Assembly (NCBI GenBank): GCA_002900995.3
Contig: CM035312.1
Coordinates: 1,674,001-1,738,000 of the forward strand
Length of the DNA: 64,000 nt
Direction: 5' to 3'
From: Ganoderma boninense
Taxonomy: Eukaryota; Basidiomycota; Agaricomycetes; Polyporales; Polyporaceae
The translations under genes were made by a program, and so were the position numbers. The notes below the pieces were generated by a model. That model had not been told where the DNA came from, did no database searches, and was given only the letters and a program-made list of their open reading frames with translations. Below, piece after piece: positions 18,222 to 31,087 of the stretch. The stretch's first letter is position 1; each line of letters starts with the position of its first letter.

Positions 18222-21200
18222 TCACTCCACCGCCTGGACGCCGTCGTACGCGGGGAGCCTCCTGCAGGCCTCGGCCCAGTCGATCGTGCCGTTCACGAGT
18301 TCGATGACCGTGTCGATGACCGTGTCGATGGAGCCAATGAGCTGCCCGGTCGTGTCGCGTTCCCTGCAACCAGCAAGCACAAAGAGGGAGGAAGGGAATC
18401 AGCAACCCATCGAGCGACAAGATAGCGCGGGCCCTCCAATGCAGCGAGCGCGCATGAAGCGCCGCCCCTACTGCAACGTGACCGTGCTAAGTGCGCAGCC
18501 CGCGGAGGAACTTGGAACTGGGAAGCCCGAAGCATGATGAAGTAGACCCGAACACAATCACTCACCGTAGGGTCATCGTACGGTTTTGGACGGCTGCAGT
18601 AAGGGTGGAGCGGTCATGACAAATCGTCAGCTCTCAGCGGCAAGAAATGGGGAGGGGGGTGGCGAGGACGTACAGGCGAAGTCGAGGGTGAGGCCATAGG
18701 GAGTGCCCAGCTCGTCGTTGCGCGCGTAGCGCTTGCCGATGGATGTATTTGAGTCGTCGACACGAGAAAATACCCCGGCCTTGCGTAATTTCGTTGCTGG
18801 AAGTGGGGCGCGCGGTGAGCGTCAGGCGGTCAGACGACGCGCTGGGGGGAGGCGTGGACGGCCAGATGACCGCTGCGCAGGCTGGAGCGAGGGCAAGGGC
18901 GAGCACTCACAAACTTCCCGAACGAGCGGGTCAAACTCCGTCTTCGCACTCAGAGGCACAATCAGAACCTTGGTAGGGGCTACGACGGCTGGCAGGGACA
19001 GGACCTGAGAGACGGCGCGCGAAAACAATTGGGGTCAGCACGTCGCCGCCATGCACGAAGGAAGGGCAGCGAATGAAGACGCACCCCGCGCTCAACGTCC
19101 TGCTCTCGACTCCAGAAGCTGTGCTCGAGCAGCACGTAGAGGATTCGGCCAAGACCAAACGAGGGCTCAATGACGTTCGGTGTAAACTCGCGAACTGAAT
19201 GCAGAAGGGTCAGATGACGCTGAGTGCTCGTGGTAAGGGTGTCCGCACGACTCACTAGACTGCTTGAACGTCTTCTTTTCAATGGTCAGAAGCTGTGGCG
19301 TGAGCTCGAACTCCTTACCATCGGGCGAGGTTATGGTAGCCGACCTGCAAAAAAGGGAAAGGGTGTGTGGGAACGCTCAAGAATAGTAACCGAGGCTGCA
19401 ATGCGGATACAGGTACTTACCCTTGCGCGAGCTCACCCTGAACCTTCGACAACGCGGCCTCGTCCATGCCATCTACAACCTTCTGGATGACAGCAGAATC
19501 CTTCCCGAACGTCTTCCCGAAGTTCTTCTTGTTGAACTCGGCGACCAACTTCTCGGTCACAATTGGCTCCTTGAGAGCCTGCCGCACAACCAGCGGATGG
19601 CCAGTCTTGGCCGTGTGCACGGAGAGATCATATGCGGCGCGGTCAGCACAGCCTACACACTCCGTCCACCCGTACGAGTTCTGGATCTCGGCGTCCCAAC
19701 AGTCGGTCGCGTAGTGCGCCATCTCGTTCCCCATGTGCTGCCGGAACCGGAGTCGCGCAGGGTTCACGCCGATCTTGAGCAGGAATTGGTTGATGCGCGC
19801 CAGGAAGTAGCCCAGGGTCTCGTTTGCCACAATCCCCTTATCCACCGCTTCCCCGATCTTCATCCGCGTTACCTTGGTGCTGCCGGCCGACTGAGTATCA
19901 CGGTCCAGAAGATCGAGCTCGACCTCGCGGACGTCAGAGAAGCGCTCGTGCTTCTTGTCCTCAGGGTCCACGTAGTGTTCAATCTCGGCCATGGTGAACT
20001 CGCGGACGCGAAGAAGCCCCGCACGAGGCGAGATTTCATTACGGAACGAGCGACCGATCTGAGCGGAAGCGAAGGGAATGCGGCCGTTGTTGAATTCGAG
20101 GAGGCGGGAGAAGTTCAGGAAGTGCCCCTGCGCTGTCTCCGGGCGGAGGAAACCAGGGTGCTGCCCAGTGGGACCGATGCTGCTCGCGAACATCAGATTG
20201 AACTGCTGGGGTTCGGACACCTCGTTGCCACTGTCCGGGTTCGTAATGGCGTGCTTTCTGCAAAGTTCCCCAAGCTCAGGACCGGAGTAGTTGTCGAGCT
20301 GTCACGGAACGGAAGGAGTGTGAGAGCTCCGTGAGGGTGCGCCATCCCGTTGATCCGACACTGACCTGCGCTAGAATCGTCTCATACTCCTTAACCTGTT
20401 CGTCAGCCAGTTTGACGGCGACAGCCTTCGCCTTGTCCTTCTTTTTCTTCTTCTTGTCGTCCTCCTTGACAGGTTGTGCCGCGAGGCCGCGAGCCTCCTT
20501 GTCGCCAGCCAATCGGGCCTCCAAAACGTTCTTGACGAGGTGGTCCGCGCGGAGAACTTCGCCGGTCTTCAAGTCCTTGACCATCCAGTCGGCGAATCGG
20601 GCAACGTGGCCAGACGTCTCGAACACCGGGGCGGGGGTCATGATAGTCGTGTCAACCTCGAGCATGTGCTCCTCGACGATGAAGTGTTTCCGCCATTCCG
20701 CGATGATGTTGCTCTGGAGTGAGGAGCCAGGCGGACCATAGTCATAAAGACCAGCAACACCTGTTCCGAACTGGATGTCAGTCAAACCGGCAATCGCAGG
20801 ATCTGTCGAGTCGAAGGGCACAGTTCAGGTCGCAGCAACGTTGTCTAGCCGTACCGAAAACACCAGTACGACACAGTAAACTATCTCATAATGGCATAAT
20901 CCCACAATGCATACCGTCGGGTGGATATTAGGGCACTTCACACCCAAAGCACCGTCTGATACATAGGAAAATGGGGCGACGGACCGCATGCATTATGAGA
21001 AAGTCGACTGTACCGGTATTTGACTCCACCAAAACCTAAACACAAGGAATAGCCGAGTGGGGAGCCAAATGGGGTTGGTCGGCCATACATTCATTTGCAT
21101 ATCACGCTACCGTCAATATTTGTATCCGCCAATGCTGTTCGTCTCGAATTGCAGCGCCGTGCATCCGCGCCGTGCCCGGAGGGGATCCGGTCATCTCAGT

Positions 21201-21717
21201 GCGTGAATTATGGCAAGGATTCCTGGCACATTTTCAGGCACATGAAGAAGCGAGGGCCACGAGCAGCGACTTCAGGAAAGTAGTTCTCAACAGTGGCAAA
21301 AGCCGCAGCGTTCCCCCATTACTGTCACCGAGAATTGCGAACCTCGTTCCTCTGGTGCACATGCACAGGGCGAGAATTGCCTGGGTGGACCGCGTTATTC
21401 CCGCAGAACACCTGGTTTACGTTGCAAGAGCATCAAGGACATAAGGAGACATTGGCCTGGTGAGAATAAGGGACACACCGTGGATGAGAGACCCGTGCCA
21501 CAAAACATCCTGCTGTCACCATCCAGCCCCCTCCCAACAAATCAGGAAAGGCAATGCGCCCCCGACGGCCTTGATCCAAGCTCAGGAGATCGAACGCAAA
21601 GCACTCACCGCCATAGATCTCGAAAGCGGGGGCGTAGAAAAATCTGCGGTTGAGGAGGGCCTCGAATCGTGCCTTGTCGAAAGGGTGGGCAGTCTTGTTG
21701 ACGGGGAGGTTTGCCAT
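18222..21717 (-). CDS. GRS1: Glycyl-tRNA synthetase (class II, eukaryotic alpha2 type)
   Basis: It charges tRNA-Gly with glycine in the cytosol and, in fungi, commonly also in mitochondria. Nine exons join in frame to 655 aa: 21,717-21,609; 20,760-20,366; 20,298-19,421; 19,344-19,256; 19,194-19,085; 19,004-18,911; 18,796-18,674; 18,593-18,566; 18,363-18,222. Visible signatures are [16 protein letters not shown] near the N-terminus, a Lys-rich insert ([15 protein letters not shown]), motif 2 with [19 protein letters not shown], the EIEHYV glycine-site segment, motif 3 ([18 protein letters not shown]) and an anticodon-binding domain ([27 protein letters not shown]). Intron 1 is 848 bp, more than ten times the other introns. 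Exon 8 is only 28 nt. No extra mitochondrial presequence is obvious; alternative starts could lie in intron 1. The gene diverges from the bestrophin gene with 585 bp between the ATGs. Confidence 0.95.
20761..21608 (-). other. Exceptionally long intron 1 of glycyl-tRNA synthetase
   Basis: Donor GTGAGTGC (from 21,608) and acceptor GGAACAG (ending 20,761) are both canonical, and joining across them restores the invariant [10 protein letters not shown] motif. The 848 bp contain a plus-strand open frame (21,172-21,444, 90 codons, no recognised domain) but no clear RNA gene. It could host an alternative promoter, an alternative first exon or an old insertion. Confidence 0.75.
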
Positions 21718-22302
21718 GTCTAGGTGGTTGTGTCTCCAGCGAACGTGTGTGCGAAGAGGAGGGTATGTACAAGGACGAGGGAGAGAGAGAAGACGAGGAA
21801 GAAGGCGCATTCGACTGACTCGAGCTGCAGCAGAGGCTGATCAGGATAACGCGACGCGTGACTCCCACATGCTATGGTGCCGTGACAGCCGTATACCGTA
21901 AATCGTGACCGACCGCGTTATCGGGTAATCTCTCCTTGAGCCAGATCGCGGACTACAACTGTTTGTTACCGATTTTTTATCACGGTGTCGGGATGATAGT
22001 TACTGGATCATTGCTCATTGATTGCTCCGGGGGGTTGCTTATCCTAGGCTTATTCAGTATGGATCCGGCAGTGATGGATTTGAAAGCGGTAGGCAGTTTC
22101 CCTGGTCACCGCCAAAACGAGGGATCCGGTCGGACGTCGTCCTCTGCGGCCCCAAGGGCGTAACGGCATCCGCCAAGATTATTGGGGCCTTATAACGACG
22201 GTTCACGGCTGCGGTCATCCCTCCCTCTTCTCTTCACGACCTTTTTCTATGCGTCTTGCTCTCTGATCGTTTTCGTGTCGCTCTTTTACTCTTCCCGACA
22301 CC

Positions 22303-24749
22303 ATGGAATCCTCGGCAATGTACGCCGCCGATCCCTTCGCTGGCCGTGGCACTCGTTCGGCCCTGCGGAGATTCGTCGCAGCAGTCCTTGCCACCGCCGT
22401 CTTCCGCTGTTGGCCCCTTCTGCTCTTTTTCACCGGCTGGGCAACTGCCGTCTCGGTTATCAACCATACCGCCCACAGTCTCGCAATCCAGCCGACGCTC
22501 TTAACAGTGTTAGTCCTCTCTTATCTCCATCAGCTCTGCTTCGGCTACACTATGGCACGACCCGCTTCTCGTCGAGTTGCATTCTCTGCGACGCTTTCTG
22601 CTCCCAATGGACTCTCGCTCGGTTCGCTAATATCACCTCGACAGCATCGGTACCGTTCTTGGTTTCGTAGTCTCCTACCGGACAACAGCCAGTTTCGAGC
22701 GGTACAATGAAGGGAGAAGACTGTGGTCGCAAATCATCCTTGGAAGCCGTACTCTTGCCCGCACGATCTGGTTCCATGTCCCGGGTGCGTTCCCCCCACT
22801 TCTCCAACCTTGTTGCATGCGTTCTAAACGTGGCATCCATGCCCTCCCCGGCGCTGGCGCGGCACGCATGCAGACATGATGCCAGCCGCCAAGGATGATC
22901 CGTCGACGTCCGAGCAGCGCAGGGCCCGCGTGCTGATCGAGAAGAAGACCGTCATTAACCTCATCGAGGCGTACGGTGTCGCCGTCAAGCACTACCTGCG
23001 AGGAGAGGAAGGTGTGTACTATGTCGACCTCTACCATCTCGTCAAGTTCCTCCCCTCGTACGCGCTCCCGCCGGGCATGCCGTCACTTGTCGATGTCTCC
23101 TCCGCTACCTCCGACGGCGCGTCGACACGGTCGCCCTTGCGGGCCCGCGGCGATAGCTCAGCACCCTATCCTAACGACTTCGAACTTGCGTCTGACATGA
23201 CGATGATGCCGCCTTCACCGACGAGCGCGACTCACCAACAACCTGCACTGCCAATCCCCGCTACCAGTCCGAGAAAAGTGACTGTGCAAGCGGATTTGCC
23301 TATGCCAAGGCTGAGCGCCAACGGCCGATCGAGGACCTTCGACGAGAAGCAGATGGACAAGATGTCAGTGAACTCCGGCAAACTGGGTGTTGATCCTGGT
23401 GATTTCCTATTACCCGCTCGGAACCCCCCAAGGTATCATTTGCTTGACCTATTCCCGCTGTCACTTTTCGTGGGGTTCTTGGCAGAAAGGGGCAAGAAAG
23501 TCAAGGCAAGTCACCGTATGTAGCATCCCATTGCATCTCGTATCTCATGTCATGTCTAGGGAAAGAAGGCGGCGCGAATTCGGGCCAGGCTCCGCAGCAG
23601 GACGGTCACGCACAACCTACCGCTCGAGATTTCCTTCTACCTGGTCCGTATCATTTCTGTACCTCTGATAGGCACCTTATTGATGTGCGGGAACCAGAGC
23701 TCGTACATTGCGGCGCTCCAAGACCGCGGCGCGGTTCCCCCTCCCACTGCCAGTACGTATCGCTCAAAGGCAGCGAAAATCACGCATCTAATATGCCGTA
23801 CAGCCAATCTGCTGAATGCCCTCAACCAACTCGTGGACGCTCTTACTGGTCTGGAACGTATCTTGACCACCCCCATCCCCTTCTCGTACGTTACCCCTCC
23901 GTAGCTTCGCATCTCAGACCCGACTGTTTCTGTTCAGGTACCGGGTTCATCTGTGGAGCGTAACAGTGTTGTACTGCTTCCTTCTGGTAAGCCTCGAGAC
24001 AGATTATCTCGTGCCCATCTACTCACTGCATCCGTCTGGACGCTGACCACATCATCAATCGATCCAGCCGTTCCAGATCTGGTCAACGCTCAAGTGGCTC
24101 ACAATCCCTGGAACTGCCTTGCTCGTACGTGATGATCTGATTATGTTCACTCTCTATATCCCTAGGCTTGTCAGTTCTAATCTTGTCACATCTTCCGTCA
24201 CCTAACAGAGTTTCATCTTCTTCGGCTTCCTGGTCGCCGGCGAGGAAATTGAGAGTACGTATGCCGTCAGTCCCGCAGAATTGAACCCTAGCTTACGTTG
24301 AATTGCCCTCCCAGATCCCTTTGGTAAGTCACATCTGACATCCCCGTAACATCTCGGGATGATATTTACGAACCCCTGCTCCACTCCCATCAAGGTTACG
24401 ACAAGAACGACCTGGTAAGTTCCTTCCGTGCCACCCTGCAGCGTGGCGTGGTGTCCGCGCCGTCAACTCGTGCTGACCCTGTTATCTCAATAGAACCTCG
24501 ACCACTTCACCCACAACATCATCCGTGAGTTGGTCTCATGATGAATGGCCCATTCCATCGAAAAACTGAAACTGTCATGGTGCAGGCAACGAGCTCAGGG
24601 CGATCACAGCACAGCCGGCACCGCACGTCGAGAGCTGGGCGTTCTCGTCATTCAACGACCAGATCTTCAGCTCGGACGACCGTGTCACGCCCGACGAGTG
24701 GATGCAGCGCGGCCTCGGGCCCATCCACGCGGCTCTCGCGACCCTGTAG
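22303..24749 (+). CDS. Bestrophin-family (UPF0187/RFP-TM) anion channel
   Basis: A polytopic membrane protein, predicted chloride/bicarbonate-type channel. Thirteen exons join in frame to 524 aa: 22,303-22,508; 22,645-22,784; 22,874-23,505; 23,560-23,643; 23,698-23,752; 23,804-23,885; 23,938-23,986; 24,068-24,124; 24,209-24,254; 24,315-24,323; 24,395-24,414; 24,494-24,524; 24,586-24,749. Family signatures are GTVLGFVVSYRTTASFERYN with EGRRLW near the N-terminus, HYLRGEEGVYYVDLYHLV, NLPLEISFYLSSYIAAL, PIPFSYRVHLW, and the acidic C-terminal EIENPFGYDKNDLNLDHF (calcium-clasp-like region). A disordered Ser/Pro loop of about 100 aa sits in exon 3. Exon 10 is a 9-nt micro-exon and exon 11 is 20 nt. 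Intron 3 appears to be GC-AG (AAG|GCAAGT); a GT alternative four bases upstream would drop two residues. Confidence 0.93.
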
Positions 24750-26575
24750 TTGCCGATCTTAGGAGATATCCGGTTTGGTACGTTGTACGTTCCACGTATT
24801 TGGGCTGTATTTGGGCTATTGGTGGGTTCGATTTGGTCTGGTGGATGGCGGCAAAAAGGAGGAAACCATGGACGGACTGGAAAGCACGTTATGCCCCCAT
24901 GCATGCATATATTAACTTACGTTCAAGACTTATTATTCACGCAGACCTCGAGCTTGGGGGTTCTGGTAGCTAGTTGCATCAAGTTGACGCCTTCACGACC
25001 CCCTCATATTTAGAGCCTCACGGACACTCTGCTAGATATTTAGATTGTTTGCATATACCTATTGACATCCTCATTGGATCACTGTCGCAATGCATAGTGT
25101 TTTCGCTGCACGCTGCTCATCTGTAGCATGACTTCAAGGTATCCATGTGAGTCTTTGCAACCGCTCTGCGAGGAGAGTTGTCGTCGACTGGGGGTTTCAT
25201 CTCTTGTTCGAGGTCTTGTATGCCCCTTTCAAGGCGTATCAAATGAGCTCGCACAGTGCAGCCCAATCCCATCATGTCAGCTATTCAAGCCTGCAGTTTA
25301 TGGATGGGAGAGATGCACGCCCATGTGACCGCGCAAGGATATCCGTACATGAATTAGACGCCTGGACTGCCGACGTCTTCTTCTTGGATTGCTCAGACTT
25401 ATTCTCTTCCGCAATGTGCCATGGCCTGGTTGACACGGATGCACAGAACAAGGACCACAGAAATCTCCCACACTTGATCAGAGGTATGTCACAGAAGGCG
25501 TGTGACCCCCGAGTCCCAGAACTTTATGACACTTCAATGTGCTGCAGCTCGGGGACGTGGCCCATCTCGTCTCCGCCGCATACAGCTGTATGAACATAAG
25601 AAAACACGTTGTATCTTCTCCTTGCACTTTCATGTCTTTGTATCTGACTGCTGATGGTGTGTCGCGATCCAGGCAGCGAAGGAGGACGTAAGTGGTCTCT
25701 GGCGGCCTGGTATGTGTGCGCCAGAAGATGGCAGGTGGCTAAAATATCCTGATCACCCACAGACAGATATCTCGAAATATTGCCATGTATTCATCTATGG
25801 AACCGTGCGTTTACTCCATCCAAACGTTGTTGGATCTCTTCAACTCCCAGAGTTCTGAGTCTGTGGTGCGGATACTGATGGTGTGGTGTATTCGGATTAT
25901 CGGTTTGTGGTAAACTTACCTCATAATGCGGCACGATACAGATGCTCACATGCGACTTGAGTAGGGCATTGTGGTCCCCGCATGCTTTCCGAATTCACTG
26001 TGAAGCACAAAGGAGGACGGTCGACTTCCGAGGATTGGCACAGCTGTGGCACGGCGGTACTGTTTGAAAGACTCAAACTCGTGCATCACAGCCTTTGTGC
26101 TCTATTGTTATGGGTGCGTAAAACATTGGTCCTACGTTCAATTGTCTTTTACGCCCTCCAAAGCTGTAAGTGCTCTAGTGCACAGGCATGCGCTGCCCCC
26201 TTGTATACAGACATATATACGGCCGGAAGCACTGCGCCTGAGAATCCAAGCACAGGCCGGTACAGGATTTTTGCGGAAGGACATACCGGGCCACGACTGC
26301 ATAGTAATGGATAGCATCTCTGGATCCTTGGCCTCCAGGTGCTGTCGACGAGAGCGTCGCCGCTTTGGTTGCCGCGTCGGTGAGTCAGCGTCAAAGGGCC
26401 AGTTGGCGAGTCGAGGGTTGCCAAATTGGTCGCAAACGGGTCGGGCGGGTCGTAGGCGCCGGAGAGTGGCCGGGCTGACTCGGGGGTAATTGTCCTCTAC
26501 TTAATCCGAGTCGTCCGCACGGCAGCCACGCTCTCTTCAACCCTTTCTTTCTCTCAACCCTCCCACTCGATATTT
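24750..26575. other. Intergenic, no gene seen
   Basis: The stretch is AT-richer, and the longest frames (25,147-25,593 and 26,046-26,489 plus) have no domain, no consistent splice sites and no coding-like composition. The first few hundred bases are the 3' flank of the bestrophin gene, the last about 100 are the CT-rich promoter of the next gene. Confidence 0.55.
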
Positions 26576-28540
26576 ATGACCCAGTCTGTCACCGAATCAT
26601 CCATTTCTCCAGGCCCCCTCAGTCCTTTCTCGACGTACTCTGCCGCGAGTGGAATCACTTCCGATGGTGAGAGACACATTTCCTCCTAACCACCCAACCA
26701 TGCGTTCAGCGCAGCCTAAACGACCGTCACGAACAGATGCGCCAGACCTCGGGGCCTTTGGTCCTGTTTTCAGAGCCTTAACAAACCTTCAACATCGTGG
26801 AGGACCCAATGCCTTGGACTTGCGAAATGTCACCCCCACCTCATTTGCTCTCTCCCATTCTGACGATTCCGACCCACGCCATGGAGTCTCGTTATGGCAA
26901 CAGAGGCGAGTTACCTCATATCTCACATCTTCATTACCTGGAAGCCCCGTTCGCGGACGCTCTTCTCTACCCCCTGACTCGGACGATACGGCCTCGGAGT
27001 ACGATGATGGCACGGAGCTGGAAGTACCCATAGTGGACGAGATCTCCGTGGACCGACCCTCTCTTGGATACCTGGATCAGGCTTTGACGTATCTGGCCGC
27101 TGAGCGAGAGAAGCTCGCCGCTAGGCGGGAGCTGCGCGGGAACAACTCCACGTCCGATAGCGCCTCCCACCTCCTCGTCTCAACGTCTGCACGCAAGAAG
27201 CGACGCCGAAACCGCACGCGGTCTGCGCGTAGGGGTGCACCAGAGGATGGAGCACACACGGAGACGGCGACGGGAGGACCTGATGGTGTCGATGAGGCGA
27301 GCGCTGACAACGAGGACGGTGACACATCTTCCTCCTCTCTCGACGTTTCCTCCTCTTCTCCTCGGTACACCAAGACCACGCCGGCGACGCCTGCTATCTT
27401 CCGCAAAGAGAAGCAGAAGCAGCGAGCCAGCGCAGACCACAATCCACGCCTGCATCACAGCAGGTCTACGCCCAGCCTACACGTTACTACCAAGTCCTTC
27501 GATGCCCGCGCGATTCAGCTGCGGACTCTAGCGCACAAACTCAGACTGCTCTTTCCTCCTGAAGCACAAGCACTATCGGATGTCCTCTCCCGGAATTTCG
27601 CTTCTCAATCCACATTTGCAGATCCCCGCGGACCTGCTCCGCAACCTCAAGACACCCTCATCCATGTATTCATTGATCAGTGCGTCCCTTCATATACCCT
27701 GCTTCCTACCGTTCTCACACCCTTTCCCCACTTCATATCAGCTCGAACATCCTTATCGGATTCATTTCCTACGTGAAGAAGCACCTACAGCACGTTGTCC
27801 GCAAGATCAAACAAACACACCTATCCCACGCGGCACTCACGCTCATCCTGGAGCGCGGCCGGGCCGTGACACGGCGCGTCCTTGTCACGTCCTCGCCGCT
27901 CTACCAACCCATGCACACCGCGGAGGACCTCGGATACGAGGTCCGCATCTACGCACGCGTCCCCGACACTGGAGACGGCGCAGACCGCCAGCATCCACAC
28001 TCGCATCCACATACCCCTGGCCACGTGCGCAACAACAGCCGCGGCCAGACCAATGCCAACGGCAACGCCAATGCGGAGGCGGGCCCCTCACACACGCGGG
28101 GCCGCACCCGCGGCTACGCGCGCGGGCACGCGCACAAGACGTCCGCCGGAGGAGGCGGGACGTCGACGGAGTCGGACCAGGGCCCGGGCTCGGGGAGCAG
28201 CGCGACGCGCGTGCGGTACCGCGAGCAGGGCGTGGATGAGCTGCTGCAGCTGAAACTGCACCAGGCGATCGTCGACGTCGACGTCGTGCCCCCCGGCGGC
28301 ACGATCGTGCTCGCGACGGGCGACGGGAACGTAGGCCAGTTCAACGAGGACGGGTTCCTCGGGTGCGTGCGGACAGCGCTGAAGAAGGGGTGGTGCGTGG
28401 AGCTGTACGCATGGGAGGGCGGGCTGAGCCGCGCGTGGGGCCGCGAGTTCAGGGAGAACGGGCGGTTCAAGGTGTACATGCTCGACGCGTACGCGACGGA
28501 CTTGCTCGAGATACCGGAGAGCTTCGCGGGCGGGCACTAG
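26576..28540 (+). CDS. NYN (PIN-like) RNase-domain protein
   Basis: Predicted metal-dependent RNase-fold protein of the NYN/limkain-b1 type. Three exons (26,576-26,666; 26,710-27,679; 27,742-28,540) join in frame to 619 aa. The first exon restores an ATG (MTQSVTESS...) upstream of the longest single frame. Residues 1-310 are Ser/Thr-rich and disordered, with a helical segment SLGYLDQALTYLAAEREKLA and a basic KKRRRNRTRSARRG patch. The NYN fold starts with IHVFIDHSNILIGF, in which the acidic Asp and the Asn are the expected active-site residues, and closes with LATGDGNVGQFNEDGFLGC and GWCVELYAWEGGLSRAW. A Gly/Ala/His-rich loop of about 75 aa is inserted in the middle of the domain. Substrate and localisation are not evident. 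Confidence 0.88.
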
Positions 28541-29186
28541 ACGGACTCGAGAGGGCGGAGGTCTGGAACTTGGAGTGCACTGACATCTGGCGTTATGCTT
28601 TGAGCCGGGGTGTCAGTGCCGGAGAAGCGATGGTTGAATTGTATCGGATGCAACTGTAGGTGGCGTGTATGGATAGCGCGAGTTGAGCTGTTGACCGAAG
28701 ATGACATACGCACCTGTGTACGGTGACCCTGCCCGTCTTGTAGTTCATGTATGTACAATATTCATATACCTGGATACAAATGTAGGCCATAATGACGTCA
28801 GAGGTGTTTGGGATATTGAGTGGGCGTGGCGACGCTGCCAGTTCAGTCGTGCTTGCTCGCCGGGAGTCTCCGACGTGTGGATGCCGTTGCGCGCGCAGTT
28901 GAGACCTTTTTGTACCCACCCGTTTGCCTCTGAACCACGACGACCCGTACAGGACGACCGGAATATACTCTCTTGCTGCACGCTGGCGACCTCCTTTTTT
29001 CGCTTGCTCTAAACATTGTTCGCCCGCCGCAAATTGTATAGGGTCCCTCCCCATCGACGTCGACGCCCGCTTCCACTTGCTGAAACTCAGGCCAAGCTTC
29101 CATCCAGCTCCTTCCTTCACCGCGATCTACCCCTTGGCCAATTTTCGATGCACTCGAGTATTATTCGTAGCTACGTACGCAGGCAA
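28541..29186. other. Intergenic between NYN gene and propeller-like gene
   Basis: It holds the 3' flank of the NYN gene and the upstream region of the next. Overlapping frames on both strands have no domain. I looked for an upstream F-box exon for the following gene and found none I could support. Confidence 0.5.
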
Positions 29187-30685
29187 ATGACGATCACTGT
29201 TCCCAAGAATCAGAATCGGGAATCGACTCGGAAGTCTCTACAGGTCCTGACTCGTTTTCAGCTGCCAAGCCATCCGTCGTCTCCGCTACTACAGCCAATG
29301 TTTGTTCACCTCCTTCCTACCGGAAGATGGCTCGTGACGGTCACAAATCTGAGGGCGCACAATTCAGAAGGACCGCATTCAACCGGGGTGTCCTTATGGG
29401 ATCTGCGGGACGTCTCAACTCCTCGTTGTGTTGTTGACTTCCAGAAGGAAGGCCGGAGTTGTCTTTCTTCGGTAGCTGAGCTGGACAAGGGCCACGGAAT
29501 AGTAAGACTGCTTCTCGGATATTCATCCACGTCACACTCTGCCGAGCCCCAAGAGTGAGTTCAACTTTCTTGACCAGTGCCATGTCGTGTATTTACAGCA
29601 TGCTGTCCATCTGTCTATGCATACAGCATGCTCGAAGTATACGATATTCCGCTCGAAAGTGAACCGGCCAGGCCTGAAGTCTATCAAGTATCCATACCAA
29701 GGCATCCCTCTCTAGGCCTCGACAACGATATCAGAGATGTGGCTATCTCAGGAGACGTCCTCTCATGCATCGTTCAAGATATTTCGCAACTCGATGCATT
29801 CTTAAATAACCCGGATGGACAGCTGAAGCCGTTGTTACCGCCTGCCGGGGTCGAGCAGGTATACCTGATTCACCGGCCAACGAGTACTGCCCGATGGTTG
29901 CACCCTCGGCACACTTCGGTGAGTATCCTTCCATTCTTGTATGGCGATTTACAGCTAACTTTTATCGGATATGCCTCTCCTAGCCGCTGCATAGCGCGTA
30001 TGTCTTGTTCAATGACACTTATCTACACCTCCTCGGCCGCACACCTACCACATACGTCCTTAGAAGCCACCACTTCACCCCAGACATGCTCATCGAGTGC
30101 CCTGATGGCACCTTCCTCGACCTTGGCGAGCCTCTTGCCGAGTACGAAAGTCCACCATTGCCAGACTCTGGCATGCCTTGGGGCTCGTGGGACTTCCAGA
30201 ATGTCCACCTTGAGCCCTCGTCCCACCTCTCCGTCCTCATGCTCCGCTGCTGGTATGGAGAAGGTCAATATCTCCGCTTTCCCCTCCGATCCGGAGATCA
30301 ACACACTACGGTGGCGCCGACGGTAGTCCGCTTGGAACCCGACAGACACCTCCCGTCGAATGCAAACCTTTCCCCTCGATGGCTGGGGCGGGATCACGCC
30401 ATGATGTTTTCGGATGACGACGACGATTTGGACAAAAATCTTCTGATCCGTCTGTCGTTCTCCGACCCGTCCTCCGAAGGTGTTTCTTCCTACAAGGTCG
30501 TGGGTGCTTCCGGTGTGACAGCGAGCGGCCGCGTTCTTCGGGAGGACCTCTTGACTGAGGGATCGCTGTTAGCCAGAGAGACGAGGGTCTTGCGCGAGGC
30601 ACGAGCACTCAGTGTCGATGAGGAGTCTGGGCGCATCGCTGTCCTGCTTAGGAACGGAGAGGGGCTCATTTTTGCCTCCACCTGA
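29187..30685 (+). CDS. Beta-propeller-like protein resembling Agaricomycete F-box proteins
   Basis: Three exons (29,187-29,554; 29,627-29,918; 29,984-30,685) join in frame to 453 aa from MTITVPKNQ; an in-frame ATG at 29,148 would add 13 residues. Blade-like repeats such as LLPTGRWLVTVTN...GVSLWDLRDVSTPRC, EVYDIPLE..., DIRDVAISGDVLSCIV and DESGRIAVLLRNGEGLIF resemble the C-terminal propeller half of the very large Agaricomycete F-box families. In those, the N-terminal F-box recruits SCF ubiquitin ligase. No F-box is visible here, so this is either a truncated member or an F-box-less paralogue. An acidic DDDDDLDK run lies in exon 3. Gene reality is well supported by the splice sites; function is inference. 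Confidence 0.78.
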
Positions 30686-31087
30686 TATCACGGACTTGAG
30701 AGTGTCATGGCATGATCCTGGCTCTAAGTCGTCGACGCGTCGCGTTGCAACCCTGGATGCCATGTTTGGTCGTATTTGTATCTCTACTGAACGCCGGATT
30801 GTCGGCGCTTACAAATCTGGTCAAACATATCAGGCAACATATTGATTATGGGCGCCACGACCCGAAGGCGAATGTTTGTATGGTAGAAGTTGACAATAGA
30901 AATCCATAAGCGCTACTCTGCACCTTTCAATTGGTGGCCCACTTTCCGCACGGTGGGTGCTGTCGACAGGAGGCTGGCGCGTGCCTACCAAAGCCGCACC
31001 CTATCGCGTCGAGCACGAATTGTGCCACCTACAATGAGCATGGTCAGAACGCTACACCAGGTGCCAAGGGTCAAAATGCTTACGCAA

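Noticed and set aside
28593..29120. 175-aa minus-strand ORF and neighbours between the NYN and propeller-like genes
   Set aside because: No domain, and overlaps the 5' region of the propeller-like gene on the other strand; no splice or promoter support.
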